Below are positions 11,581 to 22,023 of a DNA stretch of 64,000 nt, piece after piece (position 1 is the first letter of the stretch; each line of letters opens with the position of its first letter). Both the position numbers and the translations under genes were made by a program. The notes under the pieces were generated by a model that ran no database searches, was not told the DNA's origin, and saw only the letters and a list, made by a program, of their open reading frames with translations. The stretch is from Blumeriella jaapii (taxonomy: Eukaryota > Ascomycota > Leotiomycetes > Helotiales > Drepanopezizaceae). Location of the stretch: NCBI GenBank assembly GCA_009599575.1, contig VWND01000030.1, positions 186,001 to 250,000 of the forward strand, written 5' to 3'.

Positions 11581-12767
11581 CAGTTCCACTGACGCTAAAG
11601 TATGCGCGCCACCCCTGGCTCTCCATGTCGTTCAATCTCTTATGTCATTAAATCTCTCACCGACGATGTGTCGGTGTCGATGCATTCGTGCATTTAGCTT
11701 TTCCTGTCGCGCTCTGCAAACCTTACAATCGCTGCGGTATTTTTTGTTTACATTGCTCGGCCCCGTGTTGGCGATCGCGGCTACGTAGCGCGCCCCACTC
11801 AAAAAATCTCGGCTTAAGTTGGTTTCTCTTTTCCCCAGACACTCAACCTCCAACCTCTCCACAACACCACCACCACAACAACATCACCACCACCACCACC
11901 ACAACCACAACCTCACGCCTCCTCGACCTCGATCGAAATATCGGCCCTCTTTTGGTCTCCCACTCGACCGAATCTCCCCCTCTTCACACGCGCTGTCCTG
12001 GGATTGTCGATTACTCGATTGCCGGCATCAACCCCCTCCCCCCCCCCCCCCCCCCCACCCCCCTGGAATCGGTACGTGCTATGCTCTCTTCGATCCCCTC
12101 TCGCCCCTCTGCAAGAAGCGGTGGTGTTGCAACGGCCCTGCAACATACGAGTGTCGTGGCCACTCTGTCTCTCCCTGGCAGCAGCGGCGTGCCTCCCCTC
12201 CTCTCTCTATAAAGCAGCCTTGGAGCCATGTGCGAGACCGCCTAGCTAACCGCCATATCTCTCAGACTCGTCGATCCTGCCAGCATCTCTCCTCTCCTCC
12301 TCCTCCTCCTCTCCTCCTCCTCTTCCTCCTCCCAGACTGCCTTTGGTCATCTCAAAGGCGCCCTCGATACCACGGCTTCCGCAGCCGCAACTCTAGTCTC
12401 TGATCAAGATTACTCGCTACGAGCCAACCGACACACCATCAACCTCCTCCCTCCTCCTCCTGCTGCTGCAGTCCGCTTCTTCTCGCCAGCTTGAGCGCAT
12501 TTTGTTCGATTCGTCGTACACCCCTAGCCCGTCCTCGCCTTCTCAGCTGCCGCATAGGTCGCCTTTAGAGGTTCTTCCTCTCGCCGAGGAAGAGTCAAGC
12601 CACGCGCGTCAGATTGGTGCCGCATCCGATCGATACAGACCTCCCTAAAACCCCTCACCACACCTGGTAGGCGAGCCCTCGCGGCCCAGAGGCTTACGGA
12701 TCCACGAGCGTGGCTAACGCGTTGGCAGTTGCATTTCACCACCCGCCCCTCGATCCTTCTCGAGGAT

Positions 12768-14171
12768 ATGTCACCTTCCGCACTCGCCGCCTCTGACAAA
12801 AACAACCCAAGTCTCACGGATCTCCATTCGTACCACGAGAATGTCAAGGGCCTTTACCTGGAGCCAAACAGCCATGGCCTGAACCACCACCCAAAGAAGC
12901 TCATCGGGGATGCTCTGAAGGAGCGCGTCGAGAGAGTCGATCACGATGCCTGCGACCCGGGCGAGGAAGATGCCTTCTTCGTAGCCGACCTCGGTGAGGT
13001 CTACCGACAGCACATGCGCTGGAAGTTGAATCTGCCTCGCGTCAAGCCGTTCTATGGTAGGCCGTTCCACTCCTCGCCTCGCACACCCGTGACGCATACT
13101 GACAGCTTCACAGCGGTCAAGTGTAACCCTGACCCTCGTGTCATTGAGCTTCTAGCAGCTCTCGGCACGGGATTTGACTGTGCTTCCAAGGCGGAGATCG
13201 AGCAAGTCATCAAGGCTGATGTCGATCCGAGCCGCATCATCTACGCTCAACCGTGCAAGACGAACTCGTATGTTCGCTACGCCGCCAGTCAAAACGTCAA
13301 GCAGATGACCTTTGACAATGCTGATGAGCTGTACAAAGTCCAGAAGCTCTACCCTGGAGCTGACCTCTTTCTCCGTATCTCGACCGATGACTCGTCCAGC
13401 TTGTGCCGATTGAGCCTCAAGTTTGGAGCCGCCATGGACACCACCGACGGTCTCCTCGCGCTTGCCAAAGAGCTTGGTCTCAACGTGGTCGGAGTGAGCT
13501 TCCACGTGGGTTCCGGTGCCTCCGACCCTCTCGCCTACCGGAGAGCCGTCCAAGACGCCCGCCTCGTCTTCGACCAAGCCTCCGCACACGGCTTTTCCCT
13601 CCACACCCTCGACATCGGGGGCGGCTTCGTGAGCGAGAGCTTCGAAGCCATGGCCTCCGTCCTGCGCAACGCCCTCGATGAGTACATGCCAAGCCACATC
13701 TCCGTCATTGGCGAGCCAGGCCGCTACTACGTCTCCTCCGCGTTCACGCTCGCCTGCCACATCATCGCGCGCCGCACCATCGTGATGCCCGACAGCGGCA
13801 AGAAGAGCTACATGCTCTACCTCAACGATGGTCTCTACGGCAACTTCTCCTCGATCATGTTCGATCACCAGAAGCCGCAGGCGCGGGTCCTGCGTACGGG
13901 CGAACGCACCTTTTTCAACAACGTTGCTGCTCAGGAGTCCGCTGATGGGACCGAGTATTCCATCTGGGGACCCACGTGCGATGGTATCGATCGAATCTCG
14001 GAGAGTATCCGCTTTGACCACACGCTTGACGTCGGGGACTGGTTGTACTTTGAGGAGATGGGTGCGTACACCAAGTGCTCCGCCACCCGATTCAACGGCT
14101 TCAGCGATGCGCACGAGGTTGTGTACGTTGCAAGCGAGCCAGGTGCGAGAGCCTTGTTGGGAATGAAGTAG
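12768..14171 (+). CDS. SPE1: Ornithine decarboxylase
   Basis: The enzyme converts ornithine to putrescine, the first committed step of polyamine synthesis, in the cytosol as a PLP-dependent homodimer. Exons 12768-13056 and 13114-14171 give 448 residues, normal for the fungal enzyme. The intron (13057-13113) sits directly before the PLP lysine: the join reads FYAVKCNPDP with Lys99. Other family blocks are in order: FDCASKAEIEQV, SFHVGSG, LDIGGGF, GEPGRYYV (phosphate binding), and GPTCDG with Cys385, the active-site residue from the partner subunit. The start is the ATG at 12768, because the upstream in-frame codons lack another ATG. The long CT-rich leader could carry translational control. 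The intron is 57 nt, a multiple of three, and has no stop. Confidence 0.97.
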   Translation: MSPSALAASDKNNPSLTDLHSYHENVKGLYLEPNSHGLNHHPKKLIGDALKERVERVDHDACDPGEEDAFFVADLGEVYRQHMRWKLNLPRVKPFYGRPFHSSPRTPVTHTDSFTAVKCNPDPRVIELLAALGTGFDCASKAEIEQVIKADVDPSRIIYAQPCKTNSYVRYAASQNVKQMTFDNADELYKVQKLYPGADLFLRISTDDSSSLCRLSLKFGAAMDTTDGLLALAKELGLNVVGVSFHVGSGASDPLAYRRAVQDARLVFDQASAHGFSLHTLDIGGGFVSESFEAMASVLRNALDEYMPSHISVIGEPGRYYVSSAFTLACHIIARRTIVMPDSGKKSYMLYLNDGLYGNFSSIMFDHQKPQARVLRTGERTFFNNVAAQESADGTEYSIWGPTCDGIDRISESIRFDHTLDVGDWLYFEEMGAYTKCSATRFNGFSDAHEVVYVASEPGARALLGMK

Positions 14172-14344
14172 ACGTGACGTTCCGAGGAAGATGGGGACTT
14201 GGATGAGAGATTCTCGCTGCGCTGCTTTTTGACATTATGTTCTTCGGGGGGATGATGCAAGATAGATTTACGTTGGGGATCATGCTGTCGGGATGGAGAT
14301 ACTTGGCTGGTTTAGATAGTTCAGAGACCTGTCCTTTGGTCAAT

Positions 14345-14798
14345 CACGCTCGTTTTCTGTCTACAACCTTGCCTTTTTGGTCCTGTCTTTTTCCCTTGAC
14401 ACGCGGTAAGAGTGAAGCTGGGGAGACGTCTTTGATCTGATTTGCATTCTGCCTTTTGTCTTTTTTGCTTTGTGTATTCATACTCGTTTTCTGTTTGCAA
14501 TTATGCTTTTTTGATTTTTTTTTTTTTTTTTTTTTTTTGATATACGATAAAAGTAAAGCTAAAGAAATGTCGTTTCTGATCTGATTTTTATTCTGTCTTT
14601 TGTCTTTTTTGCTTTGTATATTCACGCTTGTTTTCTGTTTGCAATTAATTTTGCTTTTTTAATCCTGTCTTTTTCTTTTGATACACGGTGAAAGTGAAGC
14701 TGAAAAGACGTTTCTGATCTGATTTTTATTATGTTTTTTTTTTTTTTTTTTGCTTTGTGTATTTACGCTCGTTTTCTGTTTGCAACCTTGCTTCTTTT

Positions 14799-14840
<42 letters not shown>

Positions 14841-15205
14841 CGCGGTAAAAATAAAGCTGGGGAAACGTCGTTTCTGATCTGATTTTTATTCTGCTTTTTG
14901 TTTTATTCTGCCTTTTGTTTTTTTTTTTGCTTTGTGTATTTACGCCCGTTTTCTGTTTGCAACTTTGCTTTTTCGGTCCTGTCTTTTCCTTTAATACGCG
15001 GTAAAAGTAAAGCTGAAAAAACGTCGTTTCTGATTTGACTTTTATTCTGCCTTTTGTTTCTTTTGCTTTATATATTTACGCTCGTTTTCTGTTTGCAACC
15101 AATCTTGCTTTTTTGATCCTGTCTTTTTCTTTTAATACGCGGTGAAAGTAAAGCTGAGAAGACGTTTCTGATCTGACTTTTATTCTGCCTCTTGTCTCTC
15201 TTGCT
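14345..15205. repeat. T-rich minisatellite, six long units
   Basis: A unit of about 130-180 bp recurs six times, each with CTCGTTTTCTGTTTGCAA (near 14347, 14480, 14624, 14764, 14941, 15075), a GTCCTGTCTTTTTC tract or T run, ACGCGGTAAAAGTAAAGCTG, GACGTCGTTTCTGATCTGA and TTTTATTCTGCC. Length differences come mostly from poly-T expansion (longest near 14800-14836). It begins within about 200 bp of the ODC stop, so the first unit could lie in that gene's 3' UTR. Confidence 0.9.
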
Positions 15206-15269
15206 TTGTATGGGTGTGGGTGTGTGTGGTTGTGTGTGTGGGTGGGTGAAGGAACTGCCTGTGCCGTGG

Positions 15270-16346
15270 AAGTATTGGTAGTATTGGTTGTATTAGTTGT
15301 ATTGGCTGTATTGGTTTGAAATCGGGAGTTGTGAAAAGGAAAAGGAGAAAGGGATAGTATTGGTTGTGTTAGTAGTATTAGTTGTGTTGATAGTATTGGT
15401 TGTTTTAGTTGTATTAATAGTATTGGTTGTATTTGTATTGGTTGTGTTGGTTTGTTTTGATAGTATTGATAGTATTGGTTGTATTGGTAGTATTGGTAGT
15501 ATTAGTAGTATTGGTCGTATTGGTCGTATTGGTTGTATTAGTTGTATTGGTTGTATTGGTTGTGTTGGTTGTATTAATTGTATTGGTTGTATTGGTAGTA
15601 TTGGTTGTGTTGGTTGTATTAATTGTATTGGTTGTATTAGTAGTATTGGTTGTGTTTGTATTGGTTGTGTTGGTTGTGTTGGTTGTGTTGATTGTGTTGA
15701 TTGTGTTGGTTGTGTTGGTTGTGTTGGTTGTATTGGTTGTTTTGGTTGTTTTGGTAGTATTGGTAGTATTGGTAGTATTGGTTGTATTTGTATTAGTTGT
15801 ATTGGTTGTATTTGTATTAGTTGTATTGGTAGTATTGGTTGTATTTGTATTGGTTGTGTTGGTTGTATTGGTTGTATTGATTGTATTGGTTGTATTGATT
15901 GTATTAATTGTCTTGGTTGTGTTGGTTGTTTTGATAGTATTAATAGTATTGGTTTGTATTGGTAGTATTGGTAGTATTGGTAGTATTGGTCGTATTGGTC
16001 GTATTGGTTGTATTAGTTGTATTGGTTGTATTGGTTGTATTGGTTGTATTAATTGTATTGGTTGTATTGGTAGTATTGGTTGTGTTTGTATTGGTTGTGT
16101 TGTTGGTTGTGTTGGTTGTGTTGGTTGTATTGGTTGTTTTGGTTGTTTTTGGTAGTATTGGTAGTATTGGTAGTAGTTGGTAGTATTGGTAGTATTGGTT
16201 GTATTGGTTGTTTTGGTTGTTTTGGTTGTTTTGGTCGTATTGGTCGTATTGGTTGTTTTTGGTTGTTTTGGTAGTATTGGTTGTTTTGGTTGTATTGGTA
16301 GTATTGGTTGTATTGGTAGTATTGGTTGTATTGGTTGTATTGGTTT
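15270..16346. repeat. 9-bp TTGGTTGTA satellite with higher-order re-iteration
   Basis: About 1.08 kb is built almost entirely from 9-mers of the form TTGGT[T/A/C]GT[A/G], with 6-bp variants. The plus strand has almost no C. Because the period is a multiple of three, two frames stay open for hundreds of codons and give VLVVL or CIGCIG text, which is not a protein. A marker, TCGTATTGGTCGTATTGGTT, recurs near 15511, 15988 and 16232. The segment around 15480-15600 is copied with few changes around 15957-16080, so longer blocks have been duplicated on top of the 9-bp unit. Confidence 0.92.
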
Positions 16347-16640
16347 AAGGTCGGGAGTTGGGGGGGTGAGGAAAAGGAGGAGGGGGAGGGGTGAGGGGGA
16401 TGGGGGGAGGGGGGGGTGGGGGGGTGTATATATGTGTGTATGTGTGTGTATGTGTGTATGGTGGTGTATATAACGGTGGTGTTTGTGTATGTGTTTGTGT
16501 ATGTACGATATGATGTGTGTATGGTATGGTATATATATACATATAATGGTGGTGGTGGCGTATGGTGGTGGTGGTCTATGATGGTATGGTGTATGTATAG
16601 TATGGTATGTGTGTGTATGATATGATATGGTGTGTCATTT
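16347..16640. repeat. G-rich tract followed by TGTGTA/TGGTGT repeats
   Basis: A G-rich tract (GGGGGTGAGGAAAAGG-like, several runs of 4-7 G) at about 16355-16430 is followed by imperfect GTGTATGT and GGTGGTGTA repeats. Guanine runs on one strand make quadruplex formation plausible; this is inferred from sequence only. Confidence 0.75.
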
Positions 16641-16805
16641 GATGTGGTGTATAATGGTATAGTGTATAATATAGTATGTATAATTTAACATGATGTACAT
16701 ATAATGGTAGTGTATGTATGATATGGTGTAGATATAGTATAGTATGTGTGTACAATAGTGTATAATGATGGTAGTGTATAACGGTGGTGTAGTGTATAAG
16801 ATAGT

Positions 16806-16808
16806 GTA

Positions 16809-16906
<98 letters not shown>

Positions 16907-16922
16907 GTATTAGTAGTAGTAT
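16806..16922. repeat. (TAG)n trinucleotide repeat
   Basis: About 30 or more consecutive AGT/TAG triplets are near perfect to 16895, then broken by TAT variants. Every frame is either stop-filled or a homopolymer, so no coding role is possible. Confidence 0.95.
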
Positions 16923-16924
16923 TT

Positions 16925-17575
16925 AACTATGATGACGACACGACTATCAACCACAAGTCATTAACGTCATTATTCATAATCAGAAGGCTCGCACCTTCCA
17001 TAGCATTAGAACATCCATACTTTATAAACAGCCCTTACGGCACAAAGAATGAACCATTTTTTATTTCACTTCTTTCCGTTACAACCCCGAAAGCAATTCG
17101 TATTAGTGCAGCCATTGCTGCTATCCACCACGTTTTTCGCCGCCTTTTGCGAAAGTCCGTCAGTAAAAAATATAAGCGTAAAGCTCTGAAAATAAACCCA
17201 AGGATTATGCATACGGCACCGACCATAAGTATGGCCTGTCAATCGCGTGTAAACGCAGCGTGGTATGAATAATAGGCCTAATAAAAAGAAAAAGAAAAAG
17301 AAAGGAAACAAGTTTTATAAGCCCAAGTCCAGAAACTAAAAGGCTTATAAAAGTTTCAAAGATTACAAGGTTTATACGTATTGGAAAGAGTAAAAACCAC
17401 GATTAAGGAAAAGCTTTTTTAATACGCATATCTCGGGTTTTTGATCCCGCGGTATCGCAGTTCTTTTATAATTTTTAAAATCATTTTCAGAACTTCGAGT
17501 TGACGACGCCGAGTTGTTTCTCGAACGTCTGTTTTTGTACGCATTTGCGTATGTTTCACGGCATCCTTTCCTCCG
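16925..17575. other. Non-repetitive island inside the satellite block
   Basis: About 650 bp of ordinary-complexity, moderately AT-rich sequence is enclosed by GTGTATAACGGTGGTG-type repeat on both sides (near 16770 and 17605). Only short open segments occur, the longest on the minus strand at 17066-17311, with nothing recognised. It may be a decayed insertion into a pre-existing repeat. No target-site duplication could be assigned. Confidence 0.45.
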
Positions 17576-17778
17576 TCAAATATGCTGTATAATAATGGTA
17601 GTATTTGATAGTGCTGTGTAACGGTGGTGATGGTGGTGGTGGTATATATAAGTATGTATAATATGTATATGTGTATATGTGTGTAAAAATATGTATATAT
17701 ATAATATACGTATATGTATATGATGTACGTATATATACACGTTTATATATATATATAAACGGACGTGCGTTTTTGAAC

Positions 17779-18145
17779 AATGCTTTGTCATGCTTTGTTA
17801 TGCTTTGCAATGCTTTGCAATGCTATGCTATGCAGTGCTATGCAATGCTATGCAATGCTATGCAGTGCTATGCAGTGCTGTGCTGTGCTGTTCTATGCAA
17901 TGCTTTGCAATGCTTTTACAATGCTTTACAATGCTTTGCTATGCTTTACAATGCTTTGCTATGCTTTACAACAATGCTTTGCTATAACATGGTGTATTTT
18001 CTGCTATGCATGCTATGCTATGCAATGCAATGTAATGCTATGCAATGCTGCGCTGTGCTGTGCTGTGCTGTGCTCTGCTATAATATGGTATATATTCTGC
18101 TGTGCTTTGTTATGCTAGGCTGTGCTGTGCTGTGCAATGCAGTAT
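17779..18145. repeat. TGCTATGCAA / TGCTTTGCAA repeat
   Basis: Five- and ten-base words TGCTA, TGCAA and TGCTT are strung together for about 370 bp. The decamer ends are complementary (TTGCA/TGCAA), so the array can fold into many short hairpins. Open frames through it are Cys/Ala/Met/Leu repeats and are artefacts. Confidence 0.9.
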
Positions 18146-18154
18146 ATATTACAT

Positions 18155-18955
18155 AATATAAGAATATAAAATATAAGGTTGTGAGAATGTGAGGATATAA
18201 GAATATAAGGATGTAAGGATATAAGGATGTGAAAATATAAGGATGTGAGGAAATGAAAACGTAAGAATATTAGGATGTGAGGATGTAAGGATATAAGAAT
18301 ATAAGAATGTAAAAATTTAAGGATGTAAAAATATGAAGATATGAAAATGTAAGAATGGAAGAATGTAGGGATATCAGGATTTAAAAATATAAGAATATAA
18401 AAATGTAAGAATTTGAAAAAATGTGAAAATGTAAGAATATAAGAATATGAGAATGTAAGGATGTGAGGGTGTTGTAAGGATATGAGGGTATGGAAATATA
18501 AGGATGTGAAAATGTGAGGATGTAAAAAATATAAGTATATAAGGATGTGAGGATGTGAAAATGTAAAAATAAAAGAATATAAGGATGTAGGATGTAAAGA
18601 TATAAGAATGTGAGAATGTAAAAATATAAAAATGTGAGAATGTGAAAATTGAAAATGTGAAAATTGAAAATGTGAAAATTGAAAATGTGAAAATTGAAAA
18701 TGTGAAAATTGAAAATGTGAAAATTGAAAATGTGAAAATTGAAAATGTGAAAATTGAAAATGTGAAAATTGAAAATGTGAAAATTGAAAATGTGAAAATG
18801 TAAGGATATGAGAATGTAAAGTTATGAGAATGTAAAGATATGAGAATGTCAAAGTATAAGGATATAGGGATATAAGGATGTGAGGATATGAGGATATAAG
18901 GATATAAGTATGTAGGGATATAAGTATGAAAGGATATAAGCATATAAGGATACAG
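18155..18955. repeat. GGATATAAG-type purine-rich repeat with a 15-bp core array
   Basis: About 800 bp of degenerate 8-9 bp words (GGATATAAG, GAATGTGAG) surround ten exact copies of the 15-mer GTGAAAATTGAAAAT at about 18645-18797. The plus strand is nearly free of C. A 245-codon frame on the minus strand (FSHFQFSHF...) is only this repeat read in triplets. Confidence 0.92.
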
Positions 18956-19024
18956 TTATTTTATTTCTTAAACTCGGGAGGGGAAAGAGGGGGTCTTTTT
19001 CTTTCGTTAGTCGTTGTTTATATG

Positions 19025-19206
19025 GACTGGTTTTGATTGGATTGTATTGGATTGTATTGATTATATAATTTTATTGTATTGTATTATATTGTATTATATA
19101 ATATTGTATTGTATTGTATTGTATTGTATTGTATTGTATTGTGTTGTATTGTATTGTATTGTATTGTATTGTATTGTATTGTATTGTATTGTATTGTATT
19201 GTATTC
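19025..19206. repeat. (ATTGT)n pentanucleotide repeat
   Basis: Degenerate at the start, then more than 20 consecutive perfect TATTG units (about 19095-19205, one TGTTG interruption). It ends abruptly at CCTAGGCC. Confidence 0.95.
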
Positions 19207-19584
19207 CTAGGCCGATTTATAGATAGTAAGTAGACAGTTGTTCCTTTTGAAAAGTTGCTATGGACGTGAAAGGAAAAAGAAAGGAAAGAAAAGGGATGGA
19301 AACGAATGGGAACATTGGTGGATAAATCAGTAGGGGGGAAATGAATTTTGGGTAGGTATGTAGGTAAGCTTGGTAGGCATGTAAGCTTGGTAGATGGGAA
19401 GGAAGAAAACGAAAAGAAGGAATGGATAAGAGGGATAGGAAACGGAGGAGTGAGAGGGATAATCAAGTGCATATTTACCTGCTGTGACTTTCTGTTTACT
19501 TATCGCAAGCGAAACTTAAAGGACGGGTGGGGGATGTGGAGAAAGGGGGGGGAATGGAGGAGAGAGGATAGGAATAGCAAAAAT

Positions 19585-19697
19585 GCAAGTAGGTAGGTAG
19601 GTAGGTAAGTGGGTAAGTGAGCAAGTGAGCCAGTGAGCCAGTGAGTAAGTGAGTAAGTGAGCAAGTGAGCAAGTGAGCAAGTGAGCAAGTGAGTAAA
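19585..19697. repeat. GTAGGTAG / AAGTGAGC repeat
   Basis: Four GTAG tetramers lead into an 8-bp array of AAGTGAGC/CAGTGAGC with about ten copies. The tetramer part is the same AGGT/ACCT word found as short tracts in many intergenic regions of this window. Confidence 0.9.
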
Positions 19698-19699
19698 TG

Positions 19700-20640
19700 T
19701 ATCTCGTGGCACTTTTCTCCTGTTTTCAAAAGCACTTCCATCAGATCTTTCAAACCGTTTCTGATTTGCAAAAAACAATTGCATGCTCTTTTGACCATTC
19801 TGTATAGAAATCATGCAACCCAGTTGATACGTATAAGCTCATACCTTACCCGCTGCTAGTCTCGAAGATCGCTTTCGGTGCAATAGTACAGTCTATTATG
19901 ATTGCTTTGATAATACGTATGCTGAAAACCGGTTTTGGTATTATTATTTAAGCGCTACACGGTTTTGGTAAAGATTATATAAGTGCTACAACAAAAATAG
20001 CAGGTATAGCGAAAAGTGAAGCTTTTGGACGCGTTTCTTAAGGAATATGAGAGAAAATAAAAAAGCTCTGTCTGAATGTAACTGAAGAGCAAATAATATC
20101 AAAGCCAATCCAAGGTCCAGACTTAAAGCTATGTATTTAACGCTTGTAGTCCATTATATAAAGTAGGTAGATAAATAAACGACACTGAAATAGCTAGCCT
20201 GAAATTAAACAAAAACCAGCATATATAACCAGTAAATCACACGAACTCTCACAAATCTCAAACCGATATTTAGCACGCTTTCTGACAGGATACTACTACC
20301 ATGATAAGAATGATTAAAATCACAATCCTCATTTGGCTTCTCGTCTACAAGGGCCCGGTGACACCACCACCCAACCTCACGCCTCCCGCACAGCATCGGA
20401 AACGTGCCCAGTGAGGATTTCCACACCAACCAACCAATCCTTCGACAAAGCAGTGCCACAAACAAAAAAAAAAAAAAAAAAAACGCGCGACCCAAGTCCG
20501 CTCGCTACGTGAGCCCCTCCCTCACAAGGCAGATGCTCTTCCACCAGTTCCCAACGCGGCCCTCACTGCCCGAGGGAGCACAGTGCGCCGTTCTCGACGA
20601 GACGAGCCGTTGAAGCTCACAAGTGGCATGGCCCACAGGC
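19700..20640. other. Unassigned non-repetitive interval
   Basis: Ordinary-complexity DNA without a convincing gene on either strand. A short direct duplication, ACGGTTTTGGTA followed by AGTGCTACA-like text, occurs near 19930 and 19958. A 20-nt A run is at about 20462-20481. Confidence 0.4.
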
Positions 20641-20669
20641 CGGCCGGACGTGCGTGCGTGCGTGCTCTT

Positions 20670-20775
20670 GAGGAGAGGAGAGGAGAGGAGAGGAGAGGAG
20701 AGGAGAGGAGAGGAGAGGAGAGGAGAGGAGAGGAGAGGAGAGAAGAGAAGAGGAGAGAAGAGAAGAGAAGAGACT
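20670..20775. repeat. (GGAGA)n pentanucleotide repeat
   Basis: About 20 GAGGA units, with GAAGA variants at the right end. They form purine-only DNA on the plus strand, and open frames through it (EERRGEERRGE) are artefacts. Confidence 0.95.
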
Positions 20776-22023
20776 CGACTTTCACACGAAAGAAATAAAG
20801 AAAACCAACAGAACGACAAAAAGGTAGCGGGAGACGAACAAGGTAGATTTCGATACGTGCCGTGCCGTGAGAGACAGGGACCTGTTTCCCGGGACGGCAC
20901 CATAGGGCCTGAACGAGTGTATGTCGAAAGAAGGGGGGGGGGGGGGGGGGGGGGGGAGGGAAAGGGGAAGAATAGCAGCTGGTGTTTGGAACTTCGAATA
21001 GATGCTGAGAAGGGTTTGCGTGATGTGAGTGAGATACAGAAAGAGGTGCTAGGTAGGTACGTGGGTGAGGCAGAATTACAACCGCGAGGACGTTTCGGAA
21101 ATATGTTAACTATGGCATTGTCGGTCGTAGATTTGTTTGCGTTGATTTTCTACTTAACGTCTGTTTGTGAATATCACAAAGTTTTATAAGAGCATGGTGT
21201 TAATTGGTATAGTGATTTTTAATTGGGTCCAAATTCGAAGTTTTTAAATGCGAGGTTTTTTTTCTGTTTTACTCTTTTCTTTCCTGCGAGAAAAAGAGAG
21301 AAAGAAAGAAAGGTGATAAAAACAATAAAATGGGCCCAACCACCTCAAGCCTCCCATAGGGCACGAGAGAAAGAAAGAAAAAGAGAGCAAGAAAGAAAGA
21401 GCAACATCCCTGCAAGCAAGCCAAAATGCAAACCCACAACCAGCGAGCACCTCGAACAAGAACCGAAGAAGTCCAACGCAGCAAGTAAATAGTGAATCAC
21501 ACCGAAACATCCGCAAAGACAGTTAAGAGCCGCTTATAGATCTCCAAACTGGCTTCGAACATTACCGAGATGGAGAAGACGACGGGTCTATCAGAAGCAG
21601 GCCTGGAAGTCTTATAGAGCGTTGATGGCTGTGGGCGAGGATGAAGACGTGGATGGAATTCATGTTGATGAGGTCGTAGCTCACATCACCCGTGATCTGG
21701 CTAACTTTAGCGATTTCCTCGTTGTCAGACTGCTCAGGAACGCGCAATTTTCTCTTCACTAAGCCACGGCTTCTGCGCCAGACAGCCAGCTCTTGATTCG
21801 AGCTGGTCTCGTTCACCACGTCCATTTGCCCCGTCCGCAATCCTCCAGCTCTTCACTCCACAGGGAGAAAGATTGACGCTTCTCCAGCCGTAGATACATC
21901 CGGATCTGGCTCTCGACCCGTCATCGCCGTCAAATATGGCCAGAATCTGTCCCTATCCCTCTTTTCCTCGGCTCGGCCTGTCCCCCTCGAGAATCATGCA
22001 TTCCCCAAAATCCGAGGCTCACG
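20776..22023. other. Intergenic DNA with a G run and weak open frames
   Basis: It contains a run of more than 20 G near 20933-20956 and AAAG-rich tracts near 21290-21400. A 92-codon minus-strand frame at 21562-21840 has mixed, protein-like composition but no recognisable domain and no supporting splice structure. It may be the 3' end of the next gene's transcript or chance. Confidence 0.35.

Larger units (their letters stand above)
10055..12767. other. Gene-free interval with simple repeats and the ODC leader
   Basis: About 2.7 kb without a supportable gene. Arg/Ser-rich frames on both strands at 10170-10830 have no recognisable domain. The interval holds a decamer array at about 11190-11290, a CA/TA/CAGA microsatellite at 11400-11580, CAC repeats near 11865-11900, a C run near 12034-12056 and strongly CT-rich DNA at 12280-12480. 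The last part is probably the promoter and 5' leader of the ornithine decarboxylase gene. Confidence 0.5.

Noticed and set aside
13152..14114. 320-codon minus-strand frame inside ornithine decarboxylase
   Set aside because: A mirror frame caused by GC-rich codon bias in the real gene on the plus strand.
15297..16473. Open frames of 220-240 codons giving VLVVL or CIGCIG repeats, which look like membrane or Cys-rich proteins
   Set aside because: They are the 9-bp satellite read in triplets; several frames are open at once and no non-repeat flank is coding.
17671..18156. Cysteine-rich open frame resembling a small secreted protein
   Set aside because: It is TGCTATGCAA repeat text in overlapping frames and has no signal peptide.
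18115..18943. Minus-strand frames of 189-245 codons rich in F, S, H, I
   Set aside because: Generated by the GGATATAAG and GTGAAAATTGAAAAT repeats; no complexity outside the repeat.
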